Shown: positions 26,659 to 37,029, counted from the stretch's first letter. The stretch: 64,000 nucleotides of DNA from Pseudomonas lutea (GCF_000759445.1 NZ_JRMB01000003.1:347001-411000); one strand, 5' to 3'. Notes: generated by a model from the sequence alone, not told the origin. Program-made: numbers and translations.

Positions 26659-27030
26659 TCAGCGCGCCGCCGCGAGCGTGATCGATACCGATTCGGCGAA
26701 ACGCAGCGCGTGAGGCTTATCCACCTCGACCTCGGCGTACTGAACCGCTTCATGGCTCATCACAAGGTCAAGCACCTCCTGCGTCAGGCGCTCGAGCAAG
26801 GCAAAGCGATTGCTTTCCACGTGCTGGATGATCGCCTTGGTGATGGTGCGGTAATTAAGCGCATGGTCGATATCGTTGTCGCGCACCGCTTCCTGCGCCG
26901 CGTACTGGATCGTGAGATTGATCAGCACATCTTGCTTGTTGAGAATCTCATCTTCGTTGATGCCGATAAACGTACGCAGGCACAGGTCTTTGACCCTGAT
27001 GCGTGCTGTGCCGGGTTCGAGTCTTGCCAT
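26659..27030 (-). CDS. folX: Dihydroneopterin-triphosphate 2'-epimerase
   Basis: 123-residue member of the FolB/FolX fold. It matches E. coli FolX better than Fol[21 protein letters not shown] (19-38), [20 protein letters not shown] (53-72), [15 protein letters not shown] and the C-terminal [15 protein letters not shown]. FolX epimerises dihydroneopterin triphosphate to the monapterin form. Placement after folM and folE supports a tetrahydromonapterin pathway, which in Pseudomonas supplies the cofactor of phenylalanine hydroxylase. It starts 3 bases after the folE stop. FolB activity is the alternative, judged less likely. Confidence 0.88.
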   Translation of the reverse strand: MARLEPGTARIRVKDLCLRTFIGINEDEILNKQDVLINLTIQYAAQEAVRDNDIDHALNYRTITKAIIQHVESNRFALLERLTQEVLDLVMSHEAVQYAEVEVDKPHALRFAESVSITLAAAR

Positions 27031-27033
27031 GGA

Positions 27034-27597
27034 CTACTTGCTCCGTCCGATCAATTGCAAAAATTCCATTCGGGTGGTGGTCGACTCGCGGAAGGCGCCG
27101 AGCATCACCGAAGTGTTCATGGTCGAGTTCTGCTTTTCAACACCGCGCATCATCATGCACATGTGCTGGGCCTCGATCACCACCGCCACGCCTGCTGCCT
27201 TGGTGACATCCTGGATGGCATCGGCGATCTGTCGCGTCAGGTTTTCCTGAATTTGCAGGCGCCGCGCGAACATGTCGACGATGCGGGCGATCTTCGACAG
27301 CCCCAGGACCTTTCCGGTGGGGATATAGGCAACATGAGCCTTGCCGATGAAGGGCAGCAGGTGATGCTCGCACAGCGAGTACAACTCGATATCCTTGACG
27401 ATGACCATCTCGTCGCTCTCGGATGCAAACAGTGCACCGTTGACGATCTCTTCCAGGGTTTGCTCGTAGCCATGACAAAGATACTGCATGGCCTTGGCTG
27501 CGCGCTTGGGTGTATCCAGCAACCCTTCGCGTTCAGGATCTTCACCCAGGCCGACGAGGATTTCACGGTAATGCTGTGGCAGTGACAGGGTCATCAA
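27034..27597 (-). CDS. folE: GTP cyclohydrolase I (type IA)
   Basis: 187-residue zinc enzyme converting GTP to 7,8-dihydroneopterin triphosphate. Zinc and catalytic residues are in [12 protein letters not shown] (Cys and His near 75-79), and [13 protein letters not shown] near 145-157 supplies the second zinc Cys and the signature [17 protein letters not shown] near 17-31 is the family N-terminal motif. Two tandem ATGs (27597 and 27594) are possible starts, with GAGGA upstream. Middle gene of a folM-folE-folX operon, the dedicated monapterin-branch copy. Confidence 0.95.
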   Translation of the reverse strand: MMTLSLPQHYREILVGLGEDPEREGLLDTPKRAAKAMQYLCHGYEQTLEEIVNGALFASESDEMVIVKDIELYSLCEHHLLPFIGKAHVAYIPTGKVLGLSKIARIVDMFARRLQIQENLTRQIADAIQDVTKAAGVAVVIEAQHMCMMMRGVEKQNSTMNTSVMLGAFRESTTTRMEFLQLIGRSK

Positions 27598-27614
27598 TGA
27601 TTCCTCGGGGCGAC

Positions 27615-28334
27615 TTACTTTAGGTGCCGTCCGCCGTTTAAGGTCAGCGTGGTGCCGGTGACGTAGGGGTTATCCAGCAGGTAGCGCACGCTCTGGTAAA
27701 TCACCTCGGCACCAGGCTCGATTCCGAGGGCCGATTTATCCAGCGTGCGCAGGCGATAGGCTGCATCGTCGTCGGGTTGGAACATCAGCATGGCCGGGGC
27801 GATGCCGTTGACCTTGATATGGGGGGCAAACTTTGCTGCGAAGGACAGCGTCAGGTTTTCCAGCCCCGCTTTGCTGGCGCTGTAGGCGACATGCTTGCTG
27901 CTGCCTTTGCGGGTGACGTCGTCGCTGATGTGAACAATGTCGGCTTTCTCGCATCGCCGCAGCAAATCGGCGCAATGGAGGTTGATCAGATAAGGCGCCA
28001 GCATATGGACGCTGAACATGCGCGTGAACACATCCGCCTCGTCATGTGTGCTCTCGGCCAGCCAGTCTGATGCGTTGTGAACGATCGCCCTGAGGCAGTC
28101 TGTACGATCTTTCAGGCGTGCAATGAAATCCAGCACGCTGGCCTCGCAGGAGAAGTCCGCCTGCAGGACGACTGCGCCGAGGTCTTCGAGCTGTCGCACA
28201 CCTGGGCGGTCGCTGCGGTACGTGATGATGACGGGCTGGCCCTCCGCCAAAAGGCGCTCGGCGCAATACAGGCCGACGCGCTGGCTGGCGCCAGTTATCA
28301 GGACAGGAGCAGGGGAGCAGGCCATGATTGTCAC
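27615..28334 (-). CDS. folM: Dihydromonapterin reductase
   Basis: 239-residue short-chain dehydrogenase of the FolM type, reducing dihydromonapterin to tetrahydromonapterin with NADPH. The cofactor motif is [14 protein letters not shown] (13-26), with NAS near 87-89 in the NAG position. The catalytic YSASKAG (Y-x3-K) is near 151-157, and the C-terminus is [13 protein letters not shown], the family ending. Start GTG 28334 or ATG 28325; neither has a clear Shine-Dalgarno. First gene of the folM-folE-folX operon, 17 bases before folE. Confidence 0.9.
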   Translation of the reverse strand: MTIMACSPAPVLITGASQRVGLYCAERLLAEGQPVIITYRSDRPGVRQLEDLGAVVLQADFSCEASVLDFIARLKDRTDCLRAIVHNASDWLAESTHDEADVFTRMFSVHMLAPYLINLHCADLLRRCEKADIVHISDDVTRKGSSKHVAYSASKAGLENLTLSFAAKFAPHIKVNGIAPAMLMFQPDDDAAYRLRTLDKSALGIEPGAEVIYQSVRYLLDNPYVTGTTLTLNGGRHLK

Positions 28335-28550
28335 GCATCAAAAAAACAGGGAGGGGAGGTCGGTCGAGAAGCGGAGATCGTTGCATTAACTGCCATGAAG
28401 TCGCCGTCAGGGTAGACCGTAAGGCAAGTTAACCCAACGGCCGCTTCTTGTACAACCGGCAGATGGCTGTACATGTTTTGTCAGGGGCGATGCCCGGAAC
28501 GCTGAGCGCCGCACGCGGCAGGCCACTTCGCGCGAGGCCGCTACTGCGTT

Positions 28551-29120
28551 TCAGCGAGTGGACGCTGATTCCGTACCGTTGACCTGAGCGGGCGCATTGC
28601 TGTGCAGCCACCCTGCCAGCAGATGGGTCGACAGCGGGATGAACCAGAACACCATCAGCGGAGTGAGGATGAGTGTGCTGATCATGATGCGCGGCAAGAG
28701 CTCCAGTTGGCCAAGCAGCGGACCCAGTACGAAGTTGAATATCAGCGACACCGGGAAAAAGGCCAGCCAGATGGCGACCGCCTGCTTCCACCGGGGCGGG
28801 CGCTGGCCTGCGGCACCAAACCAGCCGTCGATACCACTGACGCGGTGTACCGAGTCTTTGGCAAACAGACCGCTGCCGCGCACCAGCCAGGAGCGTCGGG
28901 ATGCAGAATGCTCCCATGCGTGCATGGTGGCCTCGTCTGCAAAGCGGAAAATAATCTGGAATTCGTCATCCCCTGGCGGCGGTGCAAGCACGCCTGAGCC
29001 GAGATAGCCGGGGAAGTCAGTGGCAAGTTGTTCGCCTTCGTGCAGCCAGGCGATCAATTCCTGGTAGCGGCCATGGGCGACGCGACGGGCAACCATCAGC
29101 GTGACGGGAGAGGTAGACAT
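28551..29120 (-). CDS. Antibiotic-biosynthesis-monooxygenase (ABM) domain fused to two transmembrane helices
   Basis: 189-residue protein. Residues 5-95 form an ABM-like ferredoxin fold (VTLMVARRVAHGRYQELIAW at the start, FQIIFRFADEATMHAWEHS near 54-72). Residues 115-165 contain two hydrophobic helices (VAIWLAFFPVSLIFNFVLGP and ISTLILTPLMVFWFIPL). This composite is known in proteobacteria but has no assigned reaction. ATG 29120 with GGAG upstream is preferred to ATG 29222. Whether it is an enzyme is unclear. Confidence 0.75.
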   Translation of the reverse strand: MSTSPVTLMVARRVAHGRYQELIAWLHEGEQLATDFPGYLGSGVLAPPPGDDEFQIIFRFADEATMHAWEHSASRRSWLVRGSGLFAKDSVHRVSGIDGWFGAAGQRPPRWKQAVAIWLAFFPVSLIFNFVLGPLLGQLELLPRIMISTLILTPLMVFWFIPLSTHLLAGWLHSNAPAQVNGTESASTR

Positions 29121-29306
29121 TGTGTATCTCCGATAAACAAGTGAGCTTCCCGGGTAGGGAAACCACGTGACACTGCGCCGGGGTGGTGGCACTGCGTCAG
29201 CTTCGCTGGAAAAAGCAAGCAAGGATTATTCCTGAATCTTGCGATAAAGCCAGAGGTGTTTGTCGGCGGACAGCGAAAGGCAGCGGAGCCCGATGGGCCA
29301 GTAGCC

Positions 29307-29912
29307 TCAGAGGTGCATAGAAGGATGAATCTTGCGGTGCTCTTGAAGGATGTACTGGCGCAGGCGCTCCGTATCTTCCTTGCTGTTCTGACTCAGGCGA
29401 TACGCGGCAAGCCCATGTTGGGTCAAGCGCTCAAAGGTACCGCGCAGTGCGATGGGAGCGTCGCCCAACGGCGTGAAAAAGGCAGCAAAGGACTTTGGCG
29501 GTTTGGTTTGCTTGCGTATCTCCAGCAGAATGCCCTTGAAGGAAATCTCATGAACCCACAGCGCTGTCGGTGAGCCTTTCTCGGTTTCAAGCGGCACCGG
29601 CTCGGGCAGGGTCAGGCGCCAGGGGCGAATCCGCGGGCCTTCTTCGAAGATGCTCGGTGCGCCCAACTCCAGGTGCAGCGCATGAAATTCGTCTTCCACC
29701 AAGTGGAGGGGAAAGGTCATTTGCTGATTGTCGAACTGAGCCTGGATCGTGACTTGCTCATGCGCCGCCAGGCGAGTGAGCAGATCCTGGATCTGCACGC
29801 CGCCATTCACCACCAGACTGCTGGATTTGTCCCGCAAATTCAGCGTCGGGTTGTGCTGCATCTTCTGGATGAACTCCAGTTCATCAGGCGTGAGGAGATT
29901 GTCGCGCTGCAT
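29307..29912 (-). CDS. PilZ-like domain protein (putative c-di-GMP receptor)
   Basis: 201-residue protein with a possible YcgR-like layout: N-terminal domain about 1-90 beginning LLTPDELEFIQKMQ, then a C-terminal domain with an RIRPWRLTL stretch (arginine motif, near 94-102) and HEISFKGILLEI near 121-132, which resembles the D/N-x-S-x2-G PilZ signature with an altered first residue. c-di-GMP binding is therefore uncertain. It has no transmembrane segment. Single gene with ATG 29912. Confidence 0.6.
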   Translation of the reverse strand: MQRDNLLTPDELEFIQKMQHNPTLNLRDKSSSLVVNGGVQIQDLLTRLAAHEQVTIQAQFDNQQMTFPLHLVEDEFHALHLELGAPSIFEEGPRIRPWRLTLPEPVPLETEKGSPTALWVHEISFKGILLEIRKQTKPPKSFAAFFTPLGDAPIALRGTFERLTQHGLAAYRLSQNSKEDTERLRQYILQEHRKIHPSMHL

Positions 29913-30287
29913 GGCCAGGCTCGATTAACCGGTTATTGAGAAAGCAGACAGATCGTTCGCAGTTTGGTTGCGACCGCTCGTCAGTTGCTGAATGTTACCC
30001 CTTCAGGATTCGCATCTCCAGCCGAGCTTGCGCCACTTTGCTGCATAACTCGACCCCTTTGCGCCGGGCTGCATAACGTCGTCGCCGAATGAGCGAAGCC
30101 GGCATGGAAGGAGCCTGACTGATGGAGATTGGACAGGTGCTCACTGCTATCGTTGAAAATCATTTCTGGTAGCAGTTCGCTGGCGGTGCCCGATTGCTGC
30201 CAGACGGGTGATTCACAAAATCGCAATGCGAAATTCGGGACCCTGCTGCGGCATAATGTCTGAAATTCTTACGTCACAGGATGAACA
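29913..30287. other. Intergenic region
   Basis: 375 bases between divergent genes. No supported gene or hairpin terminator. A CATAATGT box near 30252 may be the -10 of the flavodoxin gene. Confidence 0.45.
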
Positions 30288-30743
30288 ATGAAGGTCGCGA
30301 TCATTGCAGGCTCGGTCTACGGCGCGGCGGAAGAAGTGGCTCGGCATGCGCAACAGATCATTAAATATGCAGGGTATGAGGTGTTGTTCAACCCGCGCGC
30401 CACGCTTGCCGAGTTGCAGGCGTTTGCGCCAGGCGCTCTTCTGGCGGTGAGTTCAACGACCGGAATGGGCGAGCTGCCGGACAACATCCAGCCGCTCTAC
30501 CATCAGATCCGTGATGCCCTGCCCGCTGACTGGCGTGGGCTGCCCGGTGGAGTGATCGCATTGGGCGATGCGAGTTACGGCGATACCTTTTGTGCGGGCG
30601 GAGAATTGATGCGTGAGCTGTTCGGCGAACTGGGTATACGCGAGGTGCGGGAGATGCTGCGTCTGGATGCCAGCGAAACCGTCACGCCTGAAAGCGATGC
30701 CGAGCCTTGGCTTGCCGAGTTCATCAGGCACCTGAACGCCTGA
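30288..30743 (+). CDS. Flavodoxin, MioC/YqcA type
   Basis: 151-residue FMN-binding electron carrier. The phosphate loop is AGSVYGAAEEVA (7-18), in place of the usual T/S-x-T-G-x-T, and later FMN contacts are SSTTGMGELPDN (56-67) and LGDASYGDTFCAGG (89-102). Similar to the YqcA/MioC group of single-domain flavodoxins. ATG 30288. Partner reductase could be Fpr at 57393, by general knowledge only. Confidence 0.88.
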   Translation: MKVAIIAGSVYGAAEEVARHAQQIIKYAGYEVLFNPRATLAELQAFAPGALLAVSSTTGMGELPDNIQPLYHQIRDALPADWRGLPGGVIALGDASYGDTFCAGGELMRELFGELGIREVREMLRLDASETVTPESDAEPWLAEFIRHLNA

Positions 30744-30999
30744 TGCCTGACTGATGCTGCTGTATGACGCGGCCGCTTGACGCTCTTGCCATGGCGGCTT
30801 GCGACGACCCATTACCAGCGTGAGTATGGGCTCATCCATCCTTGGGCGTTATCGGCCATTATTCAGCGCGCCCCCTATTGATTGTGACCTGACAGCGAGT
30901 CGTTGACACTCGCTGACAGTTCGCCCGCTTATGCTGGTACTGACGCCTGACGGGCTCAGGACCCAGGATAGAGCCGGCATCATCATCAGGGGGAGCGAC

Positions 31000-31908
31000 A
31001 TGAGTGAGTCCATGGATTTCGAAGGCAAGGTAGTGATCGTCACCGGTGCGGGTGGCGGGCTCGGGCGCGCGCATGCCTTGCTGTTTGCGCGACACGGCGC
31101 GCGCGTGATCGTAAACGACCTCGGCGGTTCGGCCCACGGCGAAGGTGCCAATGCCTCGGCGGCGGATCGAGTGGTCGCGGAAATCCTCGATGAGGGCGGC
31201 GAAGCAGTCGCCAATCACGACTCGGTCACCGATGGCGACAAGATCGTTCAGAATGCGCTCGACACCTATGGCCGGGTGGACGTAGTGGTCAACAACGCAG
31301 GCATCCTGCGTGACAAAAGCTTCGCCAAAATGGAAGACACCGACTGGGACCTGGTTTACCGCGTTCACGTCGAAGGCGCCTACAAGGTTACCCGCGCTGC
31401 CTGGCCCCATCTGCGAGAACAGAACTATGGACGCATCATCTTCACGTCGTCCACGTCTGGCATCTATGGCAATTTTGGACAGGCCAACTACGGCATGGCC
31501 AAGCTTGGCCTCTACGGGTTGACGCGCACGCTCGCCATTGAAGGGCGCAAGAACAACATTCTGGTCAACGCCATCGCTCCGACCGGCGGGACTCGTATGA
31601 CCGAAGGCTTGATCCCGGCCAGCGTGTTCGATCTGCTGAAGCCTGAGTTGGTCAGCCCGCTGGTGGTTTTTTTGGGCAGCGAGCAGTGCCCTGACAGCGG
31701 CGGGTTGTATGAAGTGGGTGGCGGCTGGATGGGCAAGGTCCGCTGGGAGCGTAGCCTGGGTGCCGGCTTTGACCCGCATGCAGGCTTTTCACCGCAAGAT
31801 GTCGCGGCGCAATGGGCATCCATCAGTGACTTCAGCAACGCTGTGCATCCGGCGGACAGCGCCGAAGCTCTTAAAGAGATGATGGCGAATCTGCAGAGGT
31901 TCGGCTGA
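31000..31908 (+). CDS. Short-chain dehydrogenase, (3R)-hydroxyacyl-CoA dehydrogenase type
   Basis: 302-residue SDR resembling the N-terminal domain of peroxisomal multifunctional enzyme 2 (HSD17B4). The cofactor motif is VTGAGGGLGRAHALL (14-28), NNAG near 96-99, serine of FTSSTSGIYGNFG near 150-162, and catalytic Y-x3-K in YGMAKLG near 166-172. The long substrate region and C-terminal GWMGKVRWERS match MFE-2 relatives. Likely oxidises a hydroxyacyl-CoA or related alcohol. ATG 31000 with GGGAG upstream; the in-frame ATG 30931 is discarded. Confidence 0.87.
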   Translation: MSESMDFEGKVVIVTGAGGGLGRAHALLFARHGARVIVNDLGGSAHGEGANASAADRVVAEILDEGGEAVANHDSVTDGDKIVQNALDTYGRVDVVVNNAGILRDKSFAKMEDTDWDLVYRVHVEGAYKVTRAAWPHLREQNYGRIIFTSSTSGIYGNFGQANYGMAKLGLYGLTRTLAIEGRKNNILVNAIAPTGGTRMTEGLIPASVFDLLKPELVSPLVVFLGSEQCPDSGGLYEVGGGWMGKVRWERSLGAGFDPHAGFSPQDVAAQWASISDFSNAVHPADSAEALKEMMANLQRFG

Positions 31909-31926
31909 TCAGTCGTTCGAATATAC

Positions 31927-31961
31927 AAAGGCCAACTCGAGAGATCGATTTGGCCTTTTTT
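31927..31961 (+). terminator. Rho-independent terminator after SDR gene
   Basis: AAAGGCCAA / TTGGCCTTT stem with T run. It is followed by a decayed REP fragment (TGTAGGAGC). Confidence 0.8.
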
Positions 31962-32094
31962 GTAGGAGCATTATTTGCGGCGATGTAGGACAGGTCTCTA
32001 AATAAGGCAATGATCCCGTCTTTGGCTTTTCAGCCTAAACCCAGCCTTCGATTACCCGACACCTCCTGAGAACAAGCGAATTTCAGGAGGTTTC

Positions 32095-32619
32095 ATGATT
32101 GGCAATTTGATTAAGGTACAGGAGCGGTTAAGTGTTTATGTGGCCATACCGGACCAGCGATTCAAAGTCAGGTCCGGCCTCAGCCCCGAGGAGGAAGCGG
32201 TCAAGCAGAAGGTGCGTCAGTACTGGGCGGACGAGAACATTCCAGGCATCAAAAAACTGGAGGGGCTGAACATCAGCCTGAGCGGATTTGACCCGCGCAG
32301 GACCAGCAACAAAGAGCTGATGGAACTGGGCGTTCTGCTTGCCGAGCGAGGGATAATAGATGGGGATCTTATTGGTGCCATGTCGAGCATTGATGTCGAG
32401 TTCGACTCGATGGGGAATGAAATCAACATGGGTAAGGAGGTCAATGTATATGAGTTTTTCAGCAAGCAGCTTAGTCAGTTGCAGGAATCCATCAGAGACG
32501 GCAATGAGCATGCTCGAGGCGCCCTGGTTGAGCTAAAAACTTCTTTGTCTGTGGTGATGGCGTTGGAGGAATATATGAAGCGTCCTCGCGAGCGGTCATT
32601 GGTCAATATCCGCGCCTAA
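32095..32619 (+). CDS. Hypothetical protein, accessory
   Basis: 174-residue soluble protein that I do not recognise. No signal peptide. Predominantly helical; the C-terminal half (YEFFSKQLSQLQESIRDGNE, then a helical stretch to the end) may form a coiled coil. An excellent Shine-Dalgarno AGGAGG sits 6 bases before ATG 32095, so it is surely translated. Base composition is lower in GC than the flanks. It converges with the secreted-protein gene and lies in the lineage-specific 32-37 kb segment with the dermonecrotic-toxin-like gene. No function can be assigned. Confidence 0.65.
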   Translation: MIGNLIKVQERLSVYVAIPDQRFKVRSGLSPEEEAVKQKVRQYWADENIPGIKKLEGLNISLSGFDPRRTSNKELMELGVLLAERGIIDGDLIGAMSSIDVEFDSMGNEINMGKEVNVYEFFSKQLSQLQESIRDGNEHARGALVELKTSLSVVMALEEYMKRPRERSLVNIRA

Positions 32620-32630
32620 ACGAGGGATAA

Positions 32631-32662
32631 CGTCTGGGGCCATATCCAGCTAGCCCCAGGCG
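32631..32662. terminator. Hairpin between converging genes
   Basis: CGTCTGGGGC / GCCCCAGGCG arms (one G-T pair) with a 12-base loop. No long T run, so termination is only likely. Confidence 0.5.
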
Positions 32663-32670
32663 CTTGGTTA

Positions 32671-33069
32671 TTACATGGGAACGACAAAGGCCCCGGTATA
32701 GCTGACTGACGTGTTGCTCTGTCGGTTATCGATTACCAGCCGAAATATGCCGGCTCCGAAACGGCCTGAAGGGTCGTACGTCGCTGCAGTGATGGAAGCC
32801 CAGCCGCCGTTTTTCAACTGCTGGACGATAACGGGGACTTGTCCTGACGCACCTTTCACGTTGAAATGATGGGAAGTAGTCCCGCACGTCACCTTATACG
32901 GCCCGTAGATCACCTTTTCTTGCTGTGCCCCTACGTGACCCGACGAAGTTGACCCGGACTTTTTCGTGCAGAAGTTGAAGGTATTTGCTGCAGGTTGCGC
33001 AGTTGCCGCACCGGCGAGCGACGTCAGGCATGCCGCCAGGGTCAGCGTAATCATTTTTTTTGTAAACAT
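32671..33069 (-). CDS. Small secreted hypothetical protein
   Basis: 132-residue protein with a clear signal peptide: KK, then MITLTLAACLTSLAGA, and AXA cleavage at ATAQ (about residue 24/25). The mature protein has two cysteines (NFCTKKS and KVTCGTT), fit for one disulfide, and a beta-rich, Gly/Ser-rich sequence ending in YTGAFVVPM. It is exported to the periplasm or beyond. No known domain recognised. Start ATG 33069 with GAAGCTCC upstream. Confidence 0.72.
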   Translation of the reverse strand: MFTKKMITLTLAACLTSLAGAATAQPAANTFNFCTKKSGSTSSGHVGAQQEKVIYGPYKVTCGTTSHHFNVKGASGQVPVIVQQLKNGGWASITAATYDPSGRFGAGIFRLVIDNRQSNTSVSYTGAFVVPM

Positions 33070-33555
33070 CGTGAAGCTCCATTAGTCATTCATTGAGTTA
33101 TCAGGGTGGGTGTTCTCACCTCACTGTGATGACTAATGTTTAAACAGAAGTTTGAGTAGGAATGTTGCTTAATATGCTGTGGGATTTCTCTGAGCTTCTA
33201 CATCTACCGAAATAATCGGCGTAGAAACTCTAAAAAACAGCCGCTGCAATCGTGTCCGCTAAATACGGCGACATTTGTTCAAATCAAAGTGCACCCAATG
33301 TGGGACCCCCGGATGACGAAAGCAATTCGATTCCATCCCGGCTCTTACTGACATCGCAACAGTAGGACAAGACTCTCGGCGGCCTTCCACCAGGTTTATT
33401 TCCTGCAAACCGCGTCGGTTCAACATCGTCAGCCAAGCAATATGTACCGCTTTCGATGCTCAGCAAAGGTCTGAAATGGAGCTCTCGAATGGTTTACGTT
33501 GTACTCATCGGCTGGATGCTGGTGGGCGTGGCCGTTCCTAATCGGAGCTGTATCC
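33070..33555. other. Divergent intergenic region, secreted protein / large toxin-like gene
   Basis: 486 bases with no supported gene. It must carry promoters for both genes. GGAG at 33545 is the ribosome-binding site of the large gene. No repeat or operator recognised. Confidence 0.5.
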
Positions 33556-36500
33556 ATGAATGATCTATCTGCTGTAATTCACTCCAACAGTACAGGTGCT
33601 GCTCAACAGCACACCGCTACTCAGCACCTTCTCGCCTTTACGACCGCCTGCTCGCAATGCACCTCGGTACTGGAAGACCTCCCTTCGCTTCGGGACGTCG
33701 CGTTCGACCGCCTTTCAGGTTTCCTGCGCGGGCGTGTACAGGTGTGGAACCCGGACATTATTTTTCTGAACGGTCCATCCGCGCCCCAAACGGCGCAAGG
33801 TTCGTGCTCGCTTACTGATGCACTAATTCAGGCAATGACGTCGGGAGCTAAAGCGTTCGATCCGAAAATCCAGGCTTTGTATTACCACCACGAGAGCGCC
33901 GAGGCGCAGCATCGGGTGGCAGAAAAAGACTTCATCACGATCAAGAGTGTTTTTAGTCAGGTCCTGGCGAAGTTTCCCGGGGCCTATCACGGGGCGCTCG
34001 CCTTGGCATGGGATAGCCATGAGACGTCACCGGCTGAAGGGAAAAGTGCAGCCCGCCACCAAGTCATCAGCAGGCATCATCAATCGGCACTCAATCACGA
34101 CATCGAGTTTCAATTCACTGAGCAACGACTCAACAAGGAGGAGAAAAACCGCCTCGTACACGTACTCAGCCATCAACCCACTGGCGGGCTTTTCAAGATA
34201 TCCCTGCGCCTGCCGGGTGAAATGACAGCACCACTGCTTTCGGTCTTCGCGGTCACACAGGACGAAAATGCTGCAGATGCGCGTCATACGTCCGGCCCAT
34301 GCTATCTGCTCATGGCCGCAGGCGGGGTTGAACGGTATGAGTCCTTTTCTGAACTCAACAGCCAATTGGCTCGGCGACTGTCCGGCACATCGGGCCAAGA
34401 CCCGTTGCTGAAAACCCTGTGTTTATCGGACTTGGCGCGGTTGCCTGAAAACCACGTCGTCGGCAACGATGACCTCGATTACGAGCCTTGTGTAGAGCCA
34501 ATGCTGCACTGCCATGTGGCGGGCCTTCGTAACAAACAGGCCAGGGATTTCGATTTTCTGGTGCAACAGGCCAAAGCGAGCAGCGACAGCTACCCGGCTT
34601 TTTTGAAAAAGGTCAGTGAAGTGCAGGTGTGTGCTCATGTCGATGAGGCGATGGGGCATCGATTCAAGAGCCTTTCTGTACGTGCCGAGGACCTTGCTCA
34701 GCCGCAATGGCTGAAATACGCAGAGCCTGCGGATCGCGAGCTCTATGCGAAGCTCGATCGCCAATACACCGAGCGCAAGCAGGCCGTTGATGCCCTGATG
34801 GACGGGCTGGAATCGCTGGAGGTATTTGCTCGTAATGAGATTGGCCGCTATGTGCGCAAGCATCTGGGTTACTCGGTTGACGTGCAGCAGGTGATGATCA
34901 GCTTGTCGGACGAATTCGATATCCAGAGCGGTGCGTTCTCGATCCAAAACTGCAAATCACTGATTGAGTTCGCTATGCTCGGCCTGCCCACAGTTTCAGG
35001 CGACGGCGAGGTGATTCTCCCTGCGGTACATGCGAACCCTGCGTTCACATTCGGTTTTGTGAAGACAATGCTCAATGAACTGGATGTCCAGCGCCGCTAC
35101 CGACAGCAGCTTAGAGCGCGGCTAACCCATGAGCGGACCCTGCGCGCCCTGACCCATAGGCGGGACGCTGCTCTGGCACTTAGCACCATGGCTGCTTTGC
35201 TGCAAGGACACCTGGTGGGCGAGCGAAGCCTGGATCTGATTCATGGTGTGCGCGCGGACATTGTCCAAGACGATGTGGTGATGACCCTGGGGAGCCTGAA
35301 ACTGGCCGTCAATGGCGTACGCTTCAAAGATATTCTGGTATTCCGTAGCCGGGATGCGGCAGGCGACGATCATTACGCGCTCTATGCCCCCGGTGCGCCA
35401 GGCGGCCAGGACCTGTTTGGATTCAACTCATGGCGCCAGTTGTCCATTGAAGTCGGCCGCTGGCTGGCGGCCGATGCGGGCGCCCGCTATTTGCTCGACC
35501 AAAGCGCCATAACCACTGAGCCTGACCATTCCGACTTCCTGGAAAAAGTGCGTCGCAAGGGCACATTGTGGAGTGAGTCCAGTGTGGTGTTCCACGAGCT
35601 GGACGGCGACAACTTCGAGGAGCGCCTCTCAGATGCCACTAGCCACAAAATCGAGCGGGCATTGACGCGCGATGAATCTGCTTTGGTGGGGTTCACTCAC
35701 GAAACCACCTACGCTAACCGTGGCGCCCTGGCGTTGCTGGAAAATCGGATCAACGAGTTGGACAAGGCTTTCGTACACACAACTCAGGCAATGGTGTCAT
35801 TTGAACAATTTGCCAGGCGCGAAGGCAGCAAGCTGCTCAACGATTACATCAGCAGCCAGGGCGTGGGCGAACGCGTCGATACCGACACGATCTTCGTGGA
35901 TCTGGACAACGCCGATTACGTCGCAACCCCGGACTTCACCGAGTACTCCCGGCTCAGGTCCCTGACTAGCTTGTTTATGGAAGGGTTTTCGGATCAGTAC
36001 GCGTTCACTTCCAAGGCACCTATGTATTCATCGGTGGGACAGGACTTGAGGGCACTGCCCCTTTACTTTGCCCAGCGAGTGGACAAGGCGCTGCGTGAGG
36101 CGGCGTTGGGTGAGCGCTACATCCAATGGATCCGGCAGGAGTTTTTGAACTCATCTCACGAGCAGTACCACTATCGCCGAGCACTGTTCGGCAGGCGTCT
36201 ACAGTTCGATATGCGCCTGGCAGCAATGCGGGAGTTTTTAAAAGGTCATTTATCAACCGCGCAGTACCAGTGGCTAGTGCAGCTCATTGTTTCGCTGGAT
36301 AAACAGGTGCTCGAGCAAAACAAAGGGCTGCAAGACCGTATCAAGCGCAGTAGCGCAGCTATGTTCCGCTTCGCCGGTTACACCGTACAAGGCGTGTATA
36401 TGCTTCGCGATTTCAGCTCCCCAGACGGCGACTTCAATTTGTTATATACGCCCGATGCTCCGGACGGCATCAGTTTCAGAAAACTGACTAACTATGTGGA

Positions 36501-37029
36501 ACTCTTGGGTTCGCCTGACATGCGCCGCTATTACTACCTTCGTGTTCCGTACAAGGGACAACCCACTGTCGGGTCTCTCTTTGATGCAATGGACCGCAAC
36601 CTCCCGGGGCGGTGGATTACCATTGAAAACCCGGAGCATCAGAACACCGATCGGGTCACGGACATCCACGATCTTTACGACGAACAGATCAGTCGGATCG
36701 TTGCCGATGTCGATGCCCAGACCAGGAGTACGACGGAGCGCTGGATTGAAAAGACTTATTCTATTGTAAGGTTGCTTGGGGCCGCGCTGCTGATGCCGTT
36801 CCCTGGCGCAGCCCTCGCATGGACGGGGCTTCACCTGACCATCGATATGCAACGGGGTTTGCTCGCCTATCACGACGGCGACCGCGCGACCGCGTCCTGG
36901 TTTTTTGGGGCCGCAGTCTATGGAGCACTAATGGGAGGCGCCGGCGTCAAGACAGTCGTTACCCACGATAAGGCGCTGATTGTAAAGGTCGGCCAGTGGG
37001 CAGTGAAAAAACTGGCCGCCCAGACCGGT
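33556..37029 (+). CDS. Large dermonecrotic-toxin-like protein (DUF6543-type) with repeated modules
   Basis: 1158-residue protein of the large Pseudomonas family annotated as dermonecrotic toxin domain / DUF6543. About three divergent copies of one module can be seen. Each has a helical part with an F-A-R-like helix then V-x-x-D/Q-x-I-F-V-x-L (copies near residues 45-75, 423-455 and 750-785), and a beta part reading L-x-L-x-G-x2-V-x2-I-x-V-F, then Y-A/T-P-x-A-P-x-G (near 210-260, 575-620 and 935-975). Residues 1065-1130 contain two hydrophobic helices (LLGAALLMPFPGAALAWTGL and WFFGAAVYGALMGGAGV), after which the protein ends with no added C-terminal effector domain, unlike longer relatives. 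ATG 33556 with GGAG is preferred to ATG 33499. No signal peptide. The stop overlaps that of the sirB1-like gene. Toxin activity is inferred from family naming only. Confidence 0.7.

Noticed and set aside
28429..28917. Minus-strand 162-codon frame downstream of and over the ABM gene
   Set aside because: Overlaps the ABM-membrane gene in another frame and is Arg/Ala-rich with no support.
29981..30226. 81-codon minus-strand frame in the 29.9-30.3 kb gap
   Set aside because: No RBS, no domain and ordinary intergenic composition.
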